From Raphanus sativus (lineage: Eukaryota > Streptophyta > Magnoliopsida > Brassicales > Brassicaceae), in assembly GCF_000801105.2 (NCBI RefSeq), contig NC_079513.1:24272273-24336272 (forward strand): a DNA stretch of 64,000 nucleotides, given 5' to 3'. A model generated the notes under the pieces. It did not search any database. It was not told the DNA's origin and was given only the letters and a program-made list of their open reading frames with translations. This document shows, piece by piece, positions 10,721 to 23,130 of this stretch. The position numbers and the translations under genes were made by a program. How positions within the stretch are numbered: the first letter of the stretch is position 1; every line of letters begins with the position of its first letter.

Positions 10721-11993
10721 GGAAGAAGAAGTGGCGAATAAGTAGCAGATTCACTTCTTGTCCGAGTAGTCTCTTTCCCTTGTTGTCTATGGTATGAGAG
10801 ATCTGGTAGACCTAACTTTTAAACCCAACACGTTATACTTGCCTTGTTTGCAATACTAAATATTCCATACAATAAAATAAAACAAATATGTAGGAAGTGG
10901 AACTCAAAAACAAAAGAGAAAATTGGGAAATAGATCCACTTTTTTCTCCCATTTGTCACATTAGGATTTTAGTTAGATTGTTTAGGAAAATAGGATTTTG
11001 AAACCTTGTAAATACCCTAATACCCTTTAATTATTGATTAAGTAGATTTATAATATATTTTTTAGATTTTCGTAATTAATTTTAAATGCATTTAGATTTA
11101 CTAATAAATTAAAAAAGTAAAACTCAAAAAGTAAAAAAAAAAAAAATTCAAAGGGACATCGATTTACTCCCTTACCCTAGATCCCCTTTCTATTTTTTTT
11201 TTCACCCTTCTTCTCCGCCGAGCTCCATCTATGGCGATTGATACCTAGTTTCATCTCTTCTCCTGCTCAATCCTTCTCCTCTCCAACGCTCTCTTCATCT
11301 CTCCTACAAAAAGTCCTACCCTCTTGTTCCTCATCTTCCTCTTCGACCACACCGAAAGAACACAATCAATACTTCCTTGTTTGAGTTGTTCATCGGGTAA
11401 GGTCAAAATCGGTGGGTTCTTCCATCAATTTCGTCAATATTAGGAGGTTTCTTCACAGTTGTTTTCGATTACTTCAATTTTATTTCTTGACCTAGATTTT
11501 GTGATTGTCGATTTTGACCTAGATTTTGTGATTCTCGATTTGGATATTTTCTTAAAGTAAATTAATTTACTTGTTGGTTTATAATCTTATACACCACGCT
11601 TTTCTCTTTACATATTAATGTTTTCGATTGTATTTACCTTTCGGCTTAGTTTGTTCTTGATATGTTGGCTTAGTTGTTGTCTGATCTTGAGGTTTATAAG
11701 TTTGTAATGTAGAGTAGTTGTAGCTGAGTAGTTGTTCTTTGATATGTAGGGCTTTTGTTGTCCGATTTGTATGTAGAGTAGTTGTTCTTGTAGTGTTTAT
11801 ATTCTTACTTTGTTGTTGTCCGATTGGAAAAATGCTTCTAGAATAGGATTTTGTTTGTTTCTGCTCTCATTACCCACATTATTTCGATTGTTAGTTTGTT
11901 GTTCTTTGATTGGAAAAATGGTTATTGTTTGTTTCTTACTTTGTTATTGATATTTTACAAATTGAACTAATGATGATCTCATGCCTTGTAGAT

Positions 11994-14900
11994 ATGTCGG
12001 AGGAGTTACCAAAGAGGCTTTTTAAGGAGGGCGAAGAGCCTCAGGTGTCTCAGATCAATAACAACTGCAGGATCGACTACATAATTAAGAAGTTCACAGC
12101 GTGGATGCCAAAGGAGCTGGATGTTGTGAAGAAAGATCCGGTGTTTGCTCAGATTTTTAAGCTTCATGAAAACGGTCTCGGGTACTCGGCGAGAGTGGTA
12201 CACAGCTTCTTGTGCAGGGAGCTGGTGACTTACAAGCTTCACGAGCTTTGGTTTGTCTTTGCGAGGAGACCACTTCGATTCTCACTTCAAGAGTACCACG
12301 CAGTAACCGGGTTTGAGTGCAACACGAGTATCTCCCTTTCGGAGTTTGAAGAGTGGAAATTTGATGGTGGTTTCTGGAGCAGGGTTTTGAGGAGGAAAGA
12401 CGAGACAGTTACACTCTTCGATCTGTGGAATAAGGACAAGGACTCTGTCAAGAAGTGGAAGAATGCAGATCGCATACGGCTGATCTACCTTGCCTTCATT
12501 CTTTGTGTCGTTTTAGCGAGAGATGAGAAGCAGAATATCCCTCTCAAATACATCAAGGTGGTCATGGATCTTGAGAAGGTTCGAAAGTATCCTTGGGGAG
12601 TTGCTTCTTATGATCTTCTCTGCGAGTCAATAGCCAAGAACCGCTACAAACTGAAGGAGAAGACAAGTAGTTATGTTTTAGATGGATTCTCCTACGCCTT
12701 GCAGATTTGGGCAATGGAAGCTGTACCAAAGATTGGAAAGCTTTGTGGTAAGAAACTGGACAAAGCTTTTGCGGATGGTCCTAGATGCATCAACTGGATG
12801 GGAGCTGGAAAGGTGTCATATCAAGAGATCAATCGGTTGGAGGAGATTTTTACAGCTGAGGTAAGTATCACTTGTTTTTATGACTCCATCAGGTTTGAAA
12901 TAAATTTGTAGGATCTAACTTTCATTATTTTTTTTTGTGTAGGATGACATGTATCCATTCATCTCATCGACAGGGAATATGGATATTATCCAGAGTGTTG
13001 ATTTCCGCAGAGATGATGTGGAGGATGAAAGAATCAAGGGTCTGATGGAGCTGATTTCCGCAAAGAATGACTTCACTCAGCATGTTTGGGATTTCGAAGA
13101 AGCTGTAGAGGAATCTCTAGATCAGCCTGGTGAAGAGGGAGTGAATGATGAAGCAGCTGAGACAGATGAGAGTGATGAAACTTTTCAGACTCCAAGAGGA
13201 TCAACGAGCCTAGGCGATACATCAAAGCAGGGTAAGAAAAGGCTTCCAGATCGTGGTATGGAAAAAAGGAAGCATAAGGTTCTCAATGGTGGATCGAAGC
13301 AACCATCTTTTAATGAAGACATGAAGACTTTTATGGCGCAGTTGTTTGAGCAGAGTATCTCTGCAATGGAGCAAAGGATGGAGAAGAAGATGGATGAGAA
13401 ATTAGAGCAATTGGAACATCGGCTAAAAGCTCCAACTAAGGAACCCCGCGTTGAAGTTGAGGATGGAGAGACGCCTTCTCCGAGCAAGACAACGACGACC
13501 CAGCAGCCATCGTTGAGGAGGTCCACACGCGGGGTAAAGAACAACTAGTCTTCATCACTCCTTTAATGTTATTTTCTCTTGTTTGTTTGTGACTGCACTT
13601 GTTAGTCATCGCTAAGGTCTCGGTTTGGTTTAGTGTCTTGTTTGTTTTATGGTTTTGTTATGTGTAATATTGGAACGATGTATTTCATCAGTCCTTTATG
13701 TATTTTGTTATGTGTAATATTGGAATTATGTAATGGTTGTCTTATGGTTTTGTAATGCAATTGTTGTGAAACTTTTTTAAAAATATGATCCTTGGTTATG
13801 AGCTTGGTATGTATTATAATTGTGTAAATTTTGGTTTAATTTTTTTTATTTTCACAGAGTCCAGTGGATCTTAATTTCACTCAAGAAGAGGCTAGCTTTC
13901 GTGGAATCAGTACGCAAGGCGTCGAAGGGCTTTCTCAGGCGTCTCATGTGACCGACTTTGATCCATCTCAGACAGCCAAGGCAGATGACTGGTGGACTCC
14001 AATGACTTCAGTTCGAGGTTCGAGCAAGGCTAAAGCTCGTAAAGACAATACAGTTCAACCCTCACAGTGGAAGAAATGGTCTAGACTTGAGCTTACCGAT
14101 GAAGATTTGCCCCAAGATGGTTCTCCGCAGTCGTCGCTGTATTATTTCTCTGAAGAATCATGGCAAGGATTCCACGAATGGTCTATGAAGCCCGTACCTT
14201 TACAAATAGGTCCTTTGTGTTTCAATATGACTGTCGCACAAAGGATAGTATGCGCAGGAAAATGGCTTGGAAACGAGGTAATCATTTGTTTCAATATCTT
14301 CATTGCACATCTTCTTTGCTGCAACTTATATTTTTTTGTGAATATTCAGGAAATGGATGGCTTTATGTTTATATGGCGAGTCAAGACAACATTGAAGCGT
14401 TGGGCGCCAACCCGTGTTGCTTTTATGACCGCTTTGTTCTGCCTCCAACTTGAAGCTGCATACAACGTTTTCCATCCCGACAAAAAGTCCTATAAACTGC
14501 CGGAATTCCTTCTATCATACGGGAGAGGAGAGATTCCATCTCATGGGCGGACTAATGAAGTTTGGGGCGTCGATGTTGATCGTCTCTACGGTCCTCTGTT
14601 TGTAAATGGTAATCATCCTCTCCTCTAGACGTTTTCTATTTTAAATTTCCTTCTCTGATCCAAGTTTTATACTGTCCAACGCAGGTAACCACTGGATTGC
14701 TGTCTGCGTCGACATCATTGAAAGAAAAGTGTTCGCCTTTGATTGCGGTGGGAATAAGAATAGGCAATACGTTGAGAAGTTTGCTGCTATGATTCCTAGG
14801 ATAGTGAAGGCCGTTGCACCACCTGGATCGAGGAAACTACACCTGTCACCATACACTATCGTCGATGTGCCTGTGCAAAAGAGATTGAACAAGTCTTGTT

Positions 14901-15115
14901 GTGATTGCGGTGCGTACGCACTCAAATACTTGGAATGCCATCTGCTTGGTCTCGACATCAACTTAGTGAATGACGAAATAATTCAAGGTTGCAGACAGAA
15001 GATTGGCGTGGAATTATGGGAGGCTACACACGATCCTGTTTATGCGGAGGTTATGAAAACCTATGTGCCTTCACCATGGGAGAGGTCTGAGGTCTTCGAT
15101 CTGGAAGAAGACTAA
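11994..15115 (+). CDS. MULE-borne DUF1985 / Ulp1-like cysteine protease
   Basis: Five exons, 11994-12860, 12943-13533, 13858-14277, 14350-14608 and 14685-15115, are all in phase and give 855 aa. The start MSEELPKRLF follows a probable leader-intron acceptor (TTGTAG). The N-terminal third is a DUF1985 domain (HELWFVFARRPLRFSLQEYH and the following ITGFEC-like segment). A charged, low-complexity and coiled middle carries a basic patch near 400. The C-terminus is a C48 Ulp1-type fold with His715 (NHWIAV), Asp732 (FDCG), Gln777 and Cys787 (CDCG), the complete catalytic set. Cellular relatives remove SUMO; targets of the transposon versions are unknown. The gene lies inside the MULE, upstream of the GRF gene. 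Intron 3 (72 bp) has no in-frame stop. Retaining intron 2 would end the protein at 13548, before the protease. Confidence 0.88.
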
Positions 15116-15239
15116 TAGTGTCTAACTAGTGCTTTGGTTTTTTTTTTGAATTATGAGGCAAAACTCTAGGTTTTTATTCTTTTATGACACATTGATAACT
15201 CTAACTTTGCTTTTCTATGAAGTATTTTTTTTAGGAAAA

Positions 15240-15490
15240 ATATGGTAGCCCTTAAAATACCCTAAACAAACCCCTAAAGTTATTTGGAAACCATTACCCT
15301 AAACATACCCTAAATTTAGTAATCCTTATAATACCCTAAACATACCCTAAAGTTATTTGGAAACCATTATCCCTAAACATACCCTAAATTTAGTAACCCT
15401 TATAATACCCTAAACATACCCTAAATTTATTTGAAAACCATTATCCCTAATCAGACCCTTAAGTGTTTTGAAAACATTACCCCTAAACAC
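15240..15490. repeat. Tandem array rich in telomere-like CCCTAAA words
   Basis: Degenerate copies of a roughly 75-bp unit containing ATTTGGAAACCATTA, CCCTAAACATACCCTAAA and TAGTAACCCTTATAA alternate through this stretch, giving about a dozen CCCTAAA words. It lies inside the MULE between the protease and GRF genes. CCCTAAA is the plant telomere repeat unit and also the telobox promoter motif, but here the copies are spaced apart rather than in a pure array. Confidence 0.75.
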
Positions 15491-15828
15491 CAAACAAAAG
15501 CCAAAATAAAACCTTAACATACCCTGATCTATTCACTTATTATGTAGATTGATCACTTAAATAATTAATTATATAAAATTGTCAATAATTTTCGAAAATT
15601 ATCTCCTTCTTTGATCCATGTTGTAACACTTGTTTAGAGGATTCAAAGTTAAACTACAAACGATCTAGAAGTGTGATATACGCGAAAATTTTGTTTTTTT
15701 TTCTGATATACCTTAGGTATAATACACGTTATAGGTGTATGAAACGGCGCCGTTTTGTCTAATTTTTTGACCTACTCTCTTTTCTTCCTCATTCTTCTTC
15801 GACAGAGAAATATACAGCGGCGACAAAT

Positions 15829-16362
15829 ATGGAGAACGACTCAATCATGAGTTCGATCAATTCTTCTTCCAATTCAACAGCTCGAGTAGCCAAAGACCAC
15901 GGAATTCCCACACGATGCAAGTGCGGTGAGGCTGTGTCGTGTTACACCTCGAGAACCGTTAGAAATCCGGGAAGATTATTCCATTGTTGTCCGATGGGAT
16001 CTGAGAAGGTTAGTCCTATAATCATATACTTTTTTCCTCGTTTTAATCTAACTGTTTGGTCGATGTTTTTGATGAAGGACAAAACCCACTTGTTCAAATG
16101 GACTGATAAGTCAGTTGTTGAGGAGATTGAAGACTTCAAAGACCTGTTTGACGTCCTCCTCGTTGACAATTCTGAATTTCAGAGATCAATGAGAGCTTCT
16201 GAGGCAATGCTGAAACGCCATGAGAGTAAAATTGATGAGATGGAATATGCTGTTGCACGTAGCGAAGAGAAGACCATCAAATGCATTACCGAGTTAAAGA
16301 TGACAAAAGCTTTGTTTCTGTGTTGTTTGGTGATGGTCCTCATGTACATTACCTATGCATGA
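15829..16362 (+). CDS. MULE-borne GRF-type zinc-finger protein with C-terminal membrane segment
   Basis: Two exons, 15829-16008 and 16078-16362, give 154 aa; the 69-bp intron has no in-frame stop, so retention would give 177 aa. Residues 30-70 look like a GRF zinc finger: CKCG, then TVRNPGRLFHCC and HLFKW, with the conserved Gly-Arg-x-Phe core. A helical, charged region (about 85-130) probably forms a coiled coil. The last 22 residues are hydrophobic (LFLCCLVMVLMYITYA), giving a predicted tail anchor. GRF domains bind single-stranded DNA in other proteins; short plant GRF proteins like this are common but uncharacterised. Its position between the protease and transposase genes, inside both terminal repeats, makes it a third gene of this element. 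Confidence 0.75.
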   Translation: MENDSIMSSINSSSNSTARVAKDHGIPTRCKCGEAVSCYTSRTVRNPGRLFHCCPMGSEKVSPIIIYFFPRFNLTVWSMFLMKDKTHLFKWTDKSVVEEIEDFKDLFDVLLVDNSEFQRSMRASEAMLKRHESKIDEMEYAVARSEEKTIKCITELKMTKALFLCCLVMVLMYITYA

Positions 16363-16580
16363 TGGTCATATGCTGCCTCAGTTTGTTCTGTTTTCTCTTT
16401 CAAATAATTATTAGACTATGGTTCTTGTTCTTTCTTTCTTAGAGATAATCATCTAGTAAAACCAATAATGTCTCAAGAGTGTTGCAAATACGAAATTGTC
16501 AAGCAAGGACGTAGTTAAGAGTAAAACAAAACAAAAAAAAAGCAGAGAAATAAGGAGATCTCTAAGAAAAAACGTAAATG

Positions 16581-18944
16581 TTAAATGGGTAAATCGCAAG
16601 TTCCTCTCTTGTGTCCTTCGTTACCACAACGGCTGCACTTGTGCTTTTTACCCTTGCTTGATCCTTGAGAAGATTTGATCTTGTCTTCTACTGTTTCATA
16701 CCTTCTCTTTACTGGTCGACCAGCACTCTTTCTTGACTCTGGTGGTAAAAGTTTTGCAAGGTCAACCTCAGCTGGGACATTCCACTCAGACTGTGGGACT
16801 GCTATTGTATTAATGGACTCCGAATAGGCTGTTCTCCAAGTTGCAGTTGTGTATAAAACGTCAGTGAAACTGTGTACTTCTCTACCTGTGTCAACAAAAA
16901 TTTGTGCTTCAGTAGAGTCTATATGCTGAAAAATAACAAAATAGGTCATATACTCATGTGTTTAAACTTCCATACCTCGTGAATAAATGGCAGGAATGGC
17001 GTGTCGGCAAGGTATTTTTCCTATATCGTACTTCCCACATGTGCATGTTCTATTCTCCAAATCAACATGACATTCATATATGTCTCCTTTCACAAGCGAT
17101 CTGAAGTTGTCAATCTTGTAAACCTGAAATCCTTTTGCCTTGACAATTCTCCTATCAATCTTTTTCTCCACCTTGACGGTTAAAGGATCAAGATGCTTCG
17201 AGCTTAACAGGTGACGCTCGTAGAACCATCGAGTCATAAATTCCCTTATACTATCCAGCAACGGAATAACCGGATATTCTCTAGGTATTCTCAAAAGAGA
17301 ATTTATCGACTCTGCAGGGTTTGTGGTCCTAATGTCATACCTGGAACCAGGGAAGAGAGAACGACTCCATTTTCGCACATCAGCCTCCTGTAGATATCTT
17401 CCGAGCTCTGGACTCATATCAAAAATTTCGGTCATACGTTCCTGAAATTCAGAGTACCTATATGCCTTTGAAGCCTGTTCGACCAACGCTGTCCAACCCT
17501 TTCCCTTAAACGATTTAACCACATTGGTCAGCAAGTGATGAATGCAAATTCCATGTGTTGATTGAGGGTAGACAGTCCCAATCGCTTTAGCGATCGATGC
17601 ATTTCTATCAGAAATAAAAGCCAAGTCCTTGGAGTCATCTACAACCACGCTCAACTGTCTAAAGAACCACCCCCATGAATCGTCATTCTCAGAATCAACA
17701 ACCCCAAATGCAATCGGATACAAATTAGAGTTACCATCAACAGCAGTAGCAACAAGGAGAACTCCTTTGTATTTATTTTTCAGAAAAGTTCCATCGACAA
17801 CAATCACCCTACGCATTGCATTGTAGAACCCTCTAACTGATTGCCCAAACGAGATAAATAGATAGAGGAATCTCCCCTTCTCTGTAGTTTCATATTCAGT
17901 ATGTGTACCAGGATTAGCTTCTTTGATCATATGCAAATATTTTGGTATTTTTGCATAGCTCTCATCTGGTATACCTCTAGCAGCTGCAATTGCAAACTCA
18001 CGAGCTTCCCATGCGTGCCAATAACTGATCTCACAACTATGCTCCATTCTCATGAATTTAATGATCTCGTTTGCTTTGGGTCCATCATTTGCATCATCAA
18101 ATCGATGTTGTATCAGTCTCCCAATTGTTCTTGCCGATGCGGTCTTTCCGAATTTGCTTTTCTTTGAAGGAGCACATGAATGTCTTTCCTCACACTTGTT
18201 GATCATGAAATATGTAGACCCATCCAGACATTCCGCACGCACAGACCAGTTGCACAATGCATCCTTACATCGAATATACCACCATTTTTTTGTAGACTTC
18301 TTAACAATGAAATCGAAATTATGCTTCATCGCCCAAATCTCCAGTGTTGCCTTCAAAACCTTTTTATTTCTGAAAATTTGATTCTTCTTCACGAAATCTC
18401 CGCTCCAAGTTCGATCATCCTTTTCACTATCTCCATTATTTTCACTCCTTAAACCGGCATCACCGCAAGCATCCCCAGCGACATGATCCTTCCTTCTAAC
18501 GCAAGACTCCTTTGAAGTTTTGACAAACTCTGCTCGATTTCTGTCAGGATCTTCCTCGTCATCAACATTACTTGAATCACACGGCTCCTTATTCAAATCG
18601 ATATTGACGCGTTCCTTTTGATTTACACCACTACTAGCGAACGTGACACACAAGGTTGTAGACGAACCCTTCTTCGCATAGGCCACAAAGTTAGATACTT
18701 GTCGATCATTGCTGATTATTATGGGAGGATTCCCTCTTTGATCCACCATCTCATAGCTGAACTCTGCATTAACGGAATCAGGTTCCACGCCATAATCCTC
18801 ACACACCATGATCTTGAGGTGCTCCAACAAAGTAGTAGTCTCTAATGGTATCATTCGACCACGCCTTGCTTTGTCTACCATGAAACTCCACTGGTCGCTG
18901 CAACTACACATCCATTCACCAGATTTAACATAGATTAGAACCAT
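16581..18944 (-). CDS. MuDR/MULE transposase (mudrA-like)
   Basis: Two exons, 18944-16976 and 16918-16581, give 768 aa. The start MVLIYVKSGEW was chosen because such a segment begins relatives; the frame stays open 58 codons upstream to 19118. Order of parts: an N-terminal PB1-like region (about 1-110), an acidic linker, a MuDR N-domain (ATLEIWAMKHNF and a CxxxxCxxHxC-type arrangement), the MULE DDE domain (VIVVDGTFLKNKYKGVLL and FISDRNASI carrying two of the acidic residues), a SWIM zinc finger (TCTCGKYDIGKIPCRH) and, in exon 2, a CCHC zinc knuckle (CSRCGNEGHKRGTCD). The exon junction uses the AG at 16920-16919, which restores frame; the AG 6 bases upstream would give a stop. The transposase binds the terminal repeats and moves the element. 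No disabling mutation is visible. Confidence 0.88.
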
Positions 18945-19761
18945 GTTGTGATGATGGAGAGAAGAGAGAAGAGAATGGAATAGGGAGGAAGAAGAATAGA
19001 AGATGGGAGCGTCGATGAAGAGATCGTGGGAGGAGGAGAATATCGTGCAGAAAATATTCTCCAAGATATTTGGGGATTGATTTAGGAAACATCTATAACC
19101 GAATATGGAAGTTTCCATATTTTTCGGATTTACCTAGAAAACGTATCATACCTAGGCTTTAACAATGTACAGTATGTGGGATACCTATTCTATCTAAGAC
19201 GTCACATAAGTTAAAAGGTACATGACCTTAATTTCACAAAAACTACGTTAGGTATATCTTAGAGTTGTGGTTATTTATCGTTATATAACCTCGGGTATAG
19301 TGAAGAGATCTTGCTAGATTGAAACGTCACAAAATGTACCTAAGATATATATGACAAGGAAATCTACATAACGTTTTATACCAAGGATATATCGATGTAT
19401 AAACTTATATTTCGATTTCTAGGTAAAATAGATCACCATAATGTGTATTCTAACCTGGGTTAGAAAGTAAAATAAAATATGATTCCAATTTTTTTTTTAA
19501 AAACTTAAAATATATAAATTGTCATACTTATGTTTCTAATAGTTTTCATATTTTTGTATATTTTTTTATTTAAGTTTACTATTTTTCTCATCAACCAAGG
19601 GTAAAATAAGTCCAAAATTGCCAAAAGTATGAAAAGTCTTAAAGTGACAAAAAAAAAAATAATATGTCTCTTTTTTCCAATTCTCCCAAAACAAAATGAG
19701 TATAGTACTAAGTATGTATATTACTCCAGCAAAAAATGTTATGCTACAAGTACAAGGTCAT

Positions 19762-22491
19762 TTATGTATCCCCTCTACCGGCTGGATCAGAGTCTGTGAC
19801 CGGAGGAGGAGGATTCCTCTGCTGGCGTTGAGAAGCTAAACGCCGTTCCAAAGGAGTCTTCCTCTTGCTGACAACAAACCTATTCACTCCTTTCCTCATT
19901 GGCATTATCGACGGGAAGTCTTCGTCCGGGATCTGACTCAGCTCTGATATGTTCTTGATCTCTGCCACTCGCTTAAACCATCTCTCCGCTTTAGCTTCCT
20001 CCGACATGTCCAGCAAGTCAGGCTCCTTCACTAACGAACCCTCCAAGCTCTTTCCATTTCTCATCTTCCCTGCCACTGGTTCCGGATTGTTGCTTAAAGG
20101 TGGTTCTCTTGGCTTTTCTTGTACTACCTGAGAAGTGTTTTTTGGAGCTGGGACGGCTGGAATAGTATCAGCTGTTGTTGTTGTTTCATTCGGCTGTTTG
20201 TGTTTGGCGAAATAGTCAGGTGGGAAAGGGACGAAAGGGACGAAGTCTGAGTCTTTTGTTTCGATGGAGACGCGTCTCTTGTTTGCTGGAGAAGTCAGTG
20301 TACGGTCTTTCTTCCTGCTCACCACAAACTGATTCTCTCCTTTCCGCATTGGCATTTTCTCAGGAGAAGTCTCTTCCTGTATATCTGACACGCTGTGCAG
20401 TTCTGTGATCCTCTTTAACCATCTCGGAGATTTCTCCTCTGATTCTTTCTCATCTTTATTAACTTCATCTGTCTCTTGACCAAAAGGACTTGCACTTGAC
20501 TTGTCTGAGACATTGTCCATTTGGTTGTTGGAGGTCAGTGTTTCCTCCTTATCATGCTTCTTGGCAAACATATCAGACGGTAGTGACACGAACGGGACAA
20601 AATCAGAGCTAACTACCTGAGAAGATTCAAACCTCCTGGAAGAAACATTCTTATCATCAGACCGAGAAGCAAAAGAGGATGTAGAGCCAAGAATCTCATT
20701 CAGGCTCTTATTCGTTTTAGTTCCATCTGTCTCAGCACTAGACAACCTTCTCTCAAGAGGTGTCTTTCTCGTGTTAACGACAAATCTGTTCACTCCTTTC
20801 CTCAAAGGCATAATCTCTGGAAAATCTTCATCTGTATCAACACTGTTTGCATCATAACCACCCTGCGCTACTTTACTAAACCACCTCTGTGCTTTCTCTT
20901 CATTTTCCGCCAGTCTTCTCTCGATTTCAGGATCCTTTGAATGAGCGGAGTTGGCTGAGAAGTCTCCGGGTCGTTTGCAGTCGCATCTTAAGCAGGCTAT
21001 GTTCCTCCCGTAATTGTAGAAATCGCATCTGATGAATGAAACAAACAAGAAAGAAAGAGAAGGTTATAAAAAAAAAAACTCGTGTTGAACATAACGCAGC
21101 AGAGAGAACAAAAACTAGTTGCTTACTGGGGACACTCCCATTCACTACCAGTAAGCTGTCTCATTGGTCTTGCTTCATCACACTGGAAGCATTTGACATT
21201 TCTCGCAAAGTTCAAGCCACTGCACCTGTTTCAACAAGTTCCCTCACCATATGAAACAACAACAAGATGAAACAAAGACAGTTACAACATACTGACTAGT
21301 TCTAGCTCTACAACTACGATCTTTGGACCCCAGTAATAGTGTACAGTCAGAGACATATACCAATTCAAGCTCAGATCCTAAGAACATTCTTATATATTTT
21401 CCTCAGAGATCCTGAAGAACTTTCATACCTCGAGCAAATCCAGTCACCTCGTTTCATCTCAACGTTTTTCTGAAACGAACCGAGTGCCTGACCATTTCCA
21501 CCTGAGAACTGATTTTGCATTGCGCCGCCACGAACATTAGACTCAGAAGAAGCTCGGAAGCTCATCTTTGCTATCTCACCCAAAAGGTTCCGAACCGAAG
21601 ACTCCACAATCTCTTGCTCATAGTGTTTGCTTCCCTCAGAAGAAGCAAAATCCACAACACAACTCAAAAGAAGCCTCATCATATCCACCGTACTCGCCTT
21701 ATCCACATCCAGTATCTAATACGCACGATCCCAACAACATCAACACAAAGGTTATATTATATCTAAGCTGCTAAGTCACCATCAAAGTACTAAAAGAGTA
21801 ACCTTTTTTTTTTGCCAGATAGAATAGAACTTACATTCCCAACGCCCTGACGACCACTTCTTAAATAAAGACTCATCCTTTTGAGTGAATCTGGACCAGT
21901 CCTGAACAATAACGACTTCACATTCTCCACCACCACTTCAACGTCTCTCCTCGAAACCATTCTAACAACAGTAACATCCATCAAAAAAAGAACTTGAATT
22001 AGAGAGAGAGACATCAATGACACACAACACACAATGGGGAAGAAACTAACTTACTCAAGTAACTCGGGTCGATCACGAGCTAAAGCTAAGCAGGCGAGAG
22101 CTGGAGGGACGAGTTCATCTGGAAAACCAGGAAAGAACTCGTTTTGAGATTCGGAAGTTAATCTAGACTCTGCGAAGTAACCAGCTTCGGTGAGAGATTG
22201 GAGAAGCTCTCCCCATTCAGGCAACCGGTGGTGATAAGAAGGGACGGAATCGGAGGAGGAGAGACGGACTCGGTGAGTGTGGAACCGTCCGAGAGTTGTC
22301 GTCGCGTGGATAAACGGCGGTGAAGACGCTAGGCGGTGACGAGGAGAGCTGACGGAGGAATGAGGAGACGGTAGGCGGTGGAGACGGCGGAGATTGGTTA
22401 AGCCGCGGGTGTTGAAGATGCCGCGGCTGAGGAGGAAGAGAGGCGGAGGACGAGGAGAGAAGAGAGAGAGGAATCTGGTGGAAGTGTTCAT
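19762..22491 (-). CDS. VAR3: VARIEGATED 3 (RanBP2-type zinc-finger plastid protein)
   Basis: Five exons, 22491-22055, 21961-21835, 21715-21429, 21225-21127 and 21028-19762, are all GT-AG and in phase; 738 aa against about 758 in Arabidopsis (At5g17790). The N-terminus is Ser/Arg/Pro-rich and lacks acidic residues, a typical chloroplast transit peptide. Two RanBP2-type fingers follow, near 278-304 (GDWICSR, then CSGLNFARNVKCFQCD) and 309-336 (EWECPQCDFYNYGRNIACLRCD). The C-terminal half repeats a module three times: an aromatic (A/L)xRW(F/L)K segment, then MPLRKGVNRFVV or a close variant, then KTPLERRL. VAR3 is needed for chloroplast and palisade development, and Arabidopsis mutants are variegated. 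The call rests on the finger pair plus the RKG repeats. The gene lies about 75 bp from the MULE's right target duplication. Confidence 0.93.
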
Positions 22492-23130
22492 CGTCTCCGA
22501 CGGTGTGGCCGTTCTCTTCGCTCGGCGGAAGATAGAAAAAAATTATTTCAGTGAAAATTTTAAGTTGGGCCTGTTTGGGCTCAGATAGGTTTAAAGGGCT
22601 TGTCGTTATGAATGTTTGATTGCTTGTTAATTTTTTTTTGTTATCATTGTGAAGATTTGATTAAGGTCATCTGACTTCTGATGAGCTATTTGGACTGAAC
22701 AGCATCACAATTTGTTGAAGCAAGCTGTGGCATGCATACTCTTGATGCTAGGTGTTTATTAATAACCACGATCAATAAAGAGACTCATCAATAAATGTGG
22801 AATCGTCTAGTTGGAATCCAACGGCTACAATCATTTTCATAAATGTTATAGAGAAACAATGTAAGCTTAACTCGTTTATATACCACTTATCGTTGTAGAT
22901 ATACGCACCGGATTAAAAAAATATTCAATTTTTCGTATTTCCAAAATACACCTATACACTTAACTATAACTACATTTCGACCAATGGAAAATAAACTGAA
23001 AATATTATTAATAAATTTTACATTGAAATTTTAAAGTGATATTTATTTTGAAACAAAAATTTAATTTTAATGATAATTAAACTGAAAACGAATGGACTAA
23101 TAATTTGTTCGTTTCAAAACATGTAACATA

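Larger units (their letters stand above)
10916..19687. mobile_element. Complete 8.77-kb Kaonashi-like Mutator element (MULE) with three genes
   Basis: The ends are set by a perfect 9-bp target duplication, AAAACAAAA, at 10907-10915 and 19688-19696. The terminal inverted repeats align without gaps for about 55 bp: the left begins GAGAAAATTGGGAAATAG and the right, reverse-complemented, begins GGGAGAATTGGAAAAAAG. A second conserved block, TTTGTCAC, starts at position 37 in both. Inside are a DUF1985/Ulp1 protease gene (+), a GRF zinc-finger gene (+) and a MuDR transposase gene (-). Mutator elements duplicate 9 bp on insertion. Arabidopsis Kaonashi MULEs are known to carry Ulp1-like genes beside mudrA, and this one matches that type. 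All three reading frames are open, so the element may be autonomous, although the two terminal repeats have diverged from each other. Confidence 0.92.

Noticed and set aside
19027..19118. Upstream extension of the MuDR transposase frame as its true start
   Set aside because: The extra residues are Phe/Ser-rich and unlike family N-termini; the ATG at 18944 gives the expected beginning.
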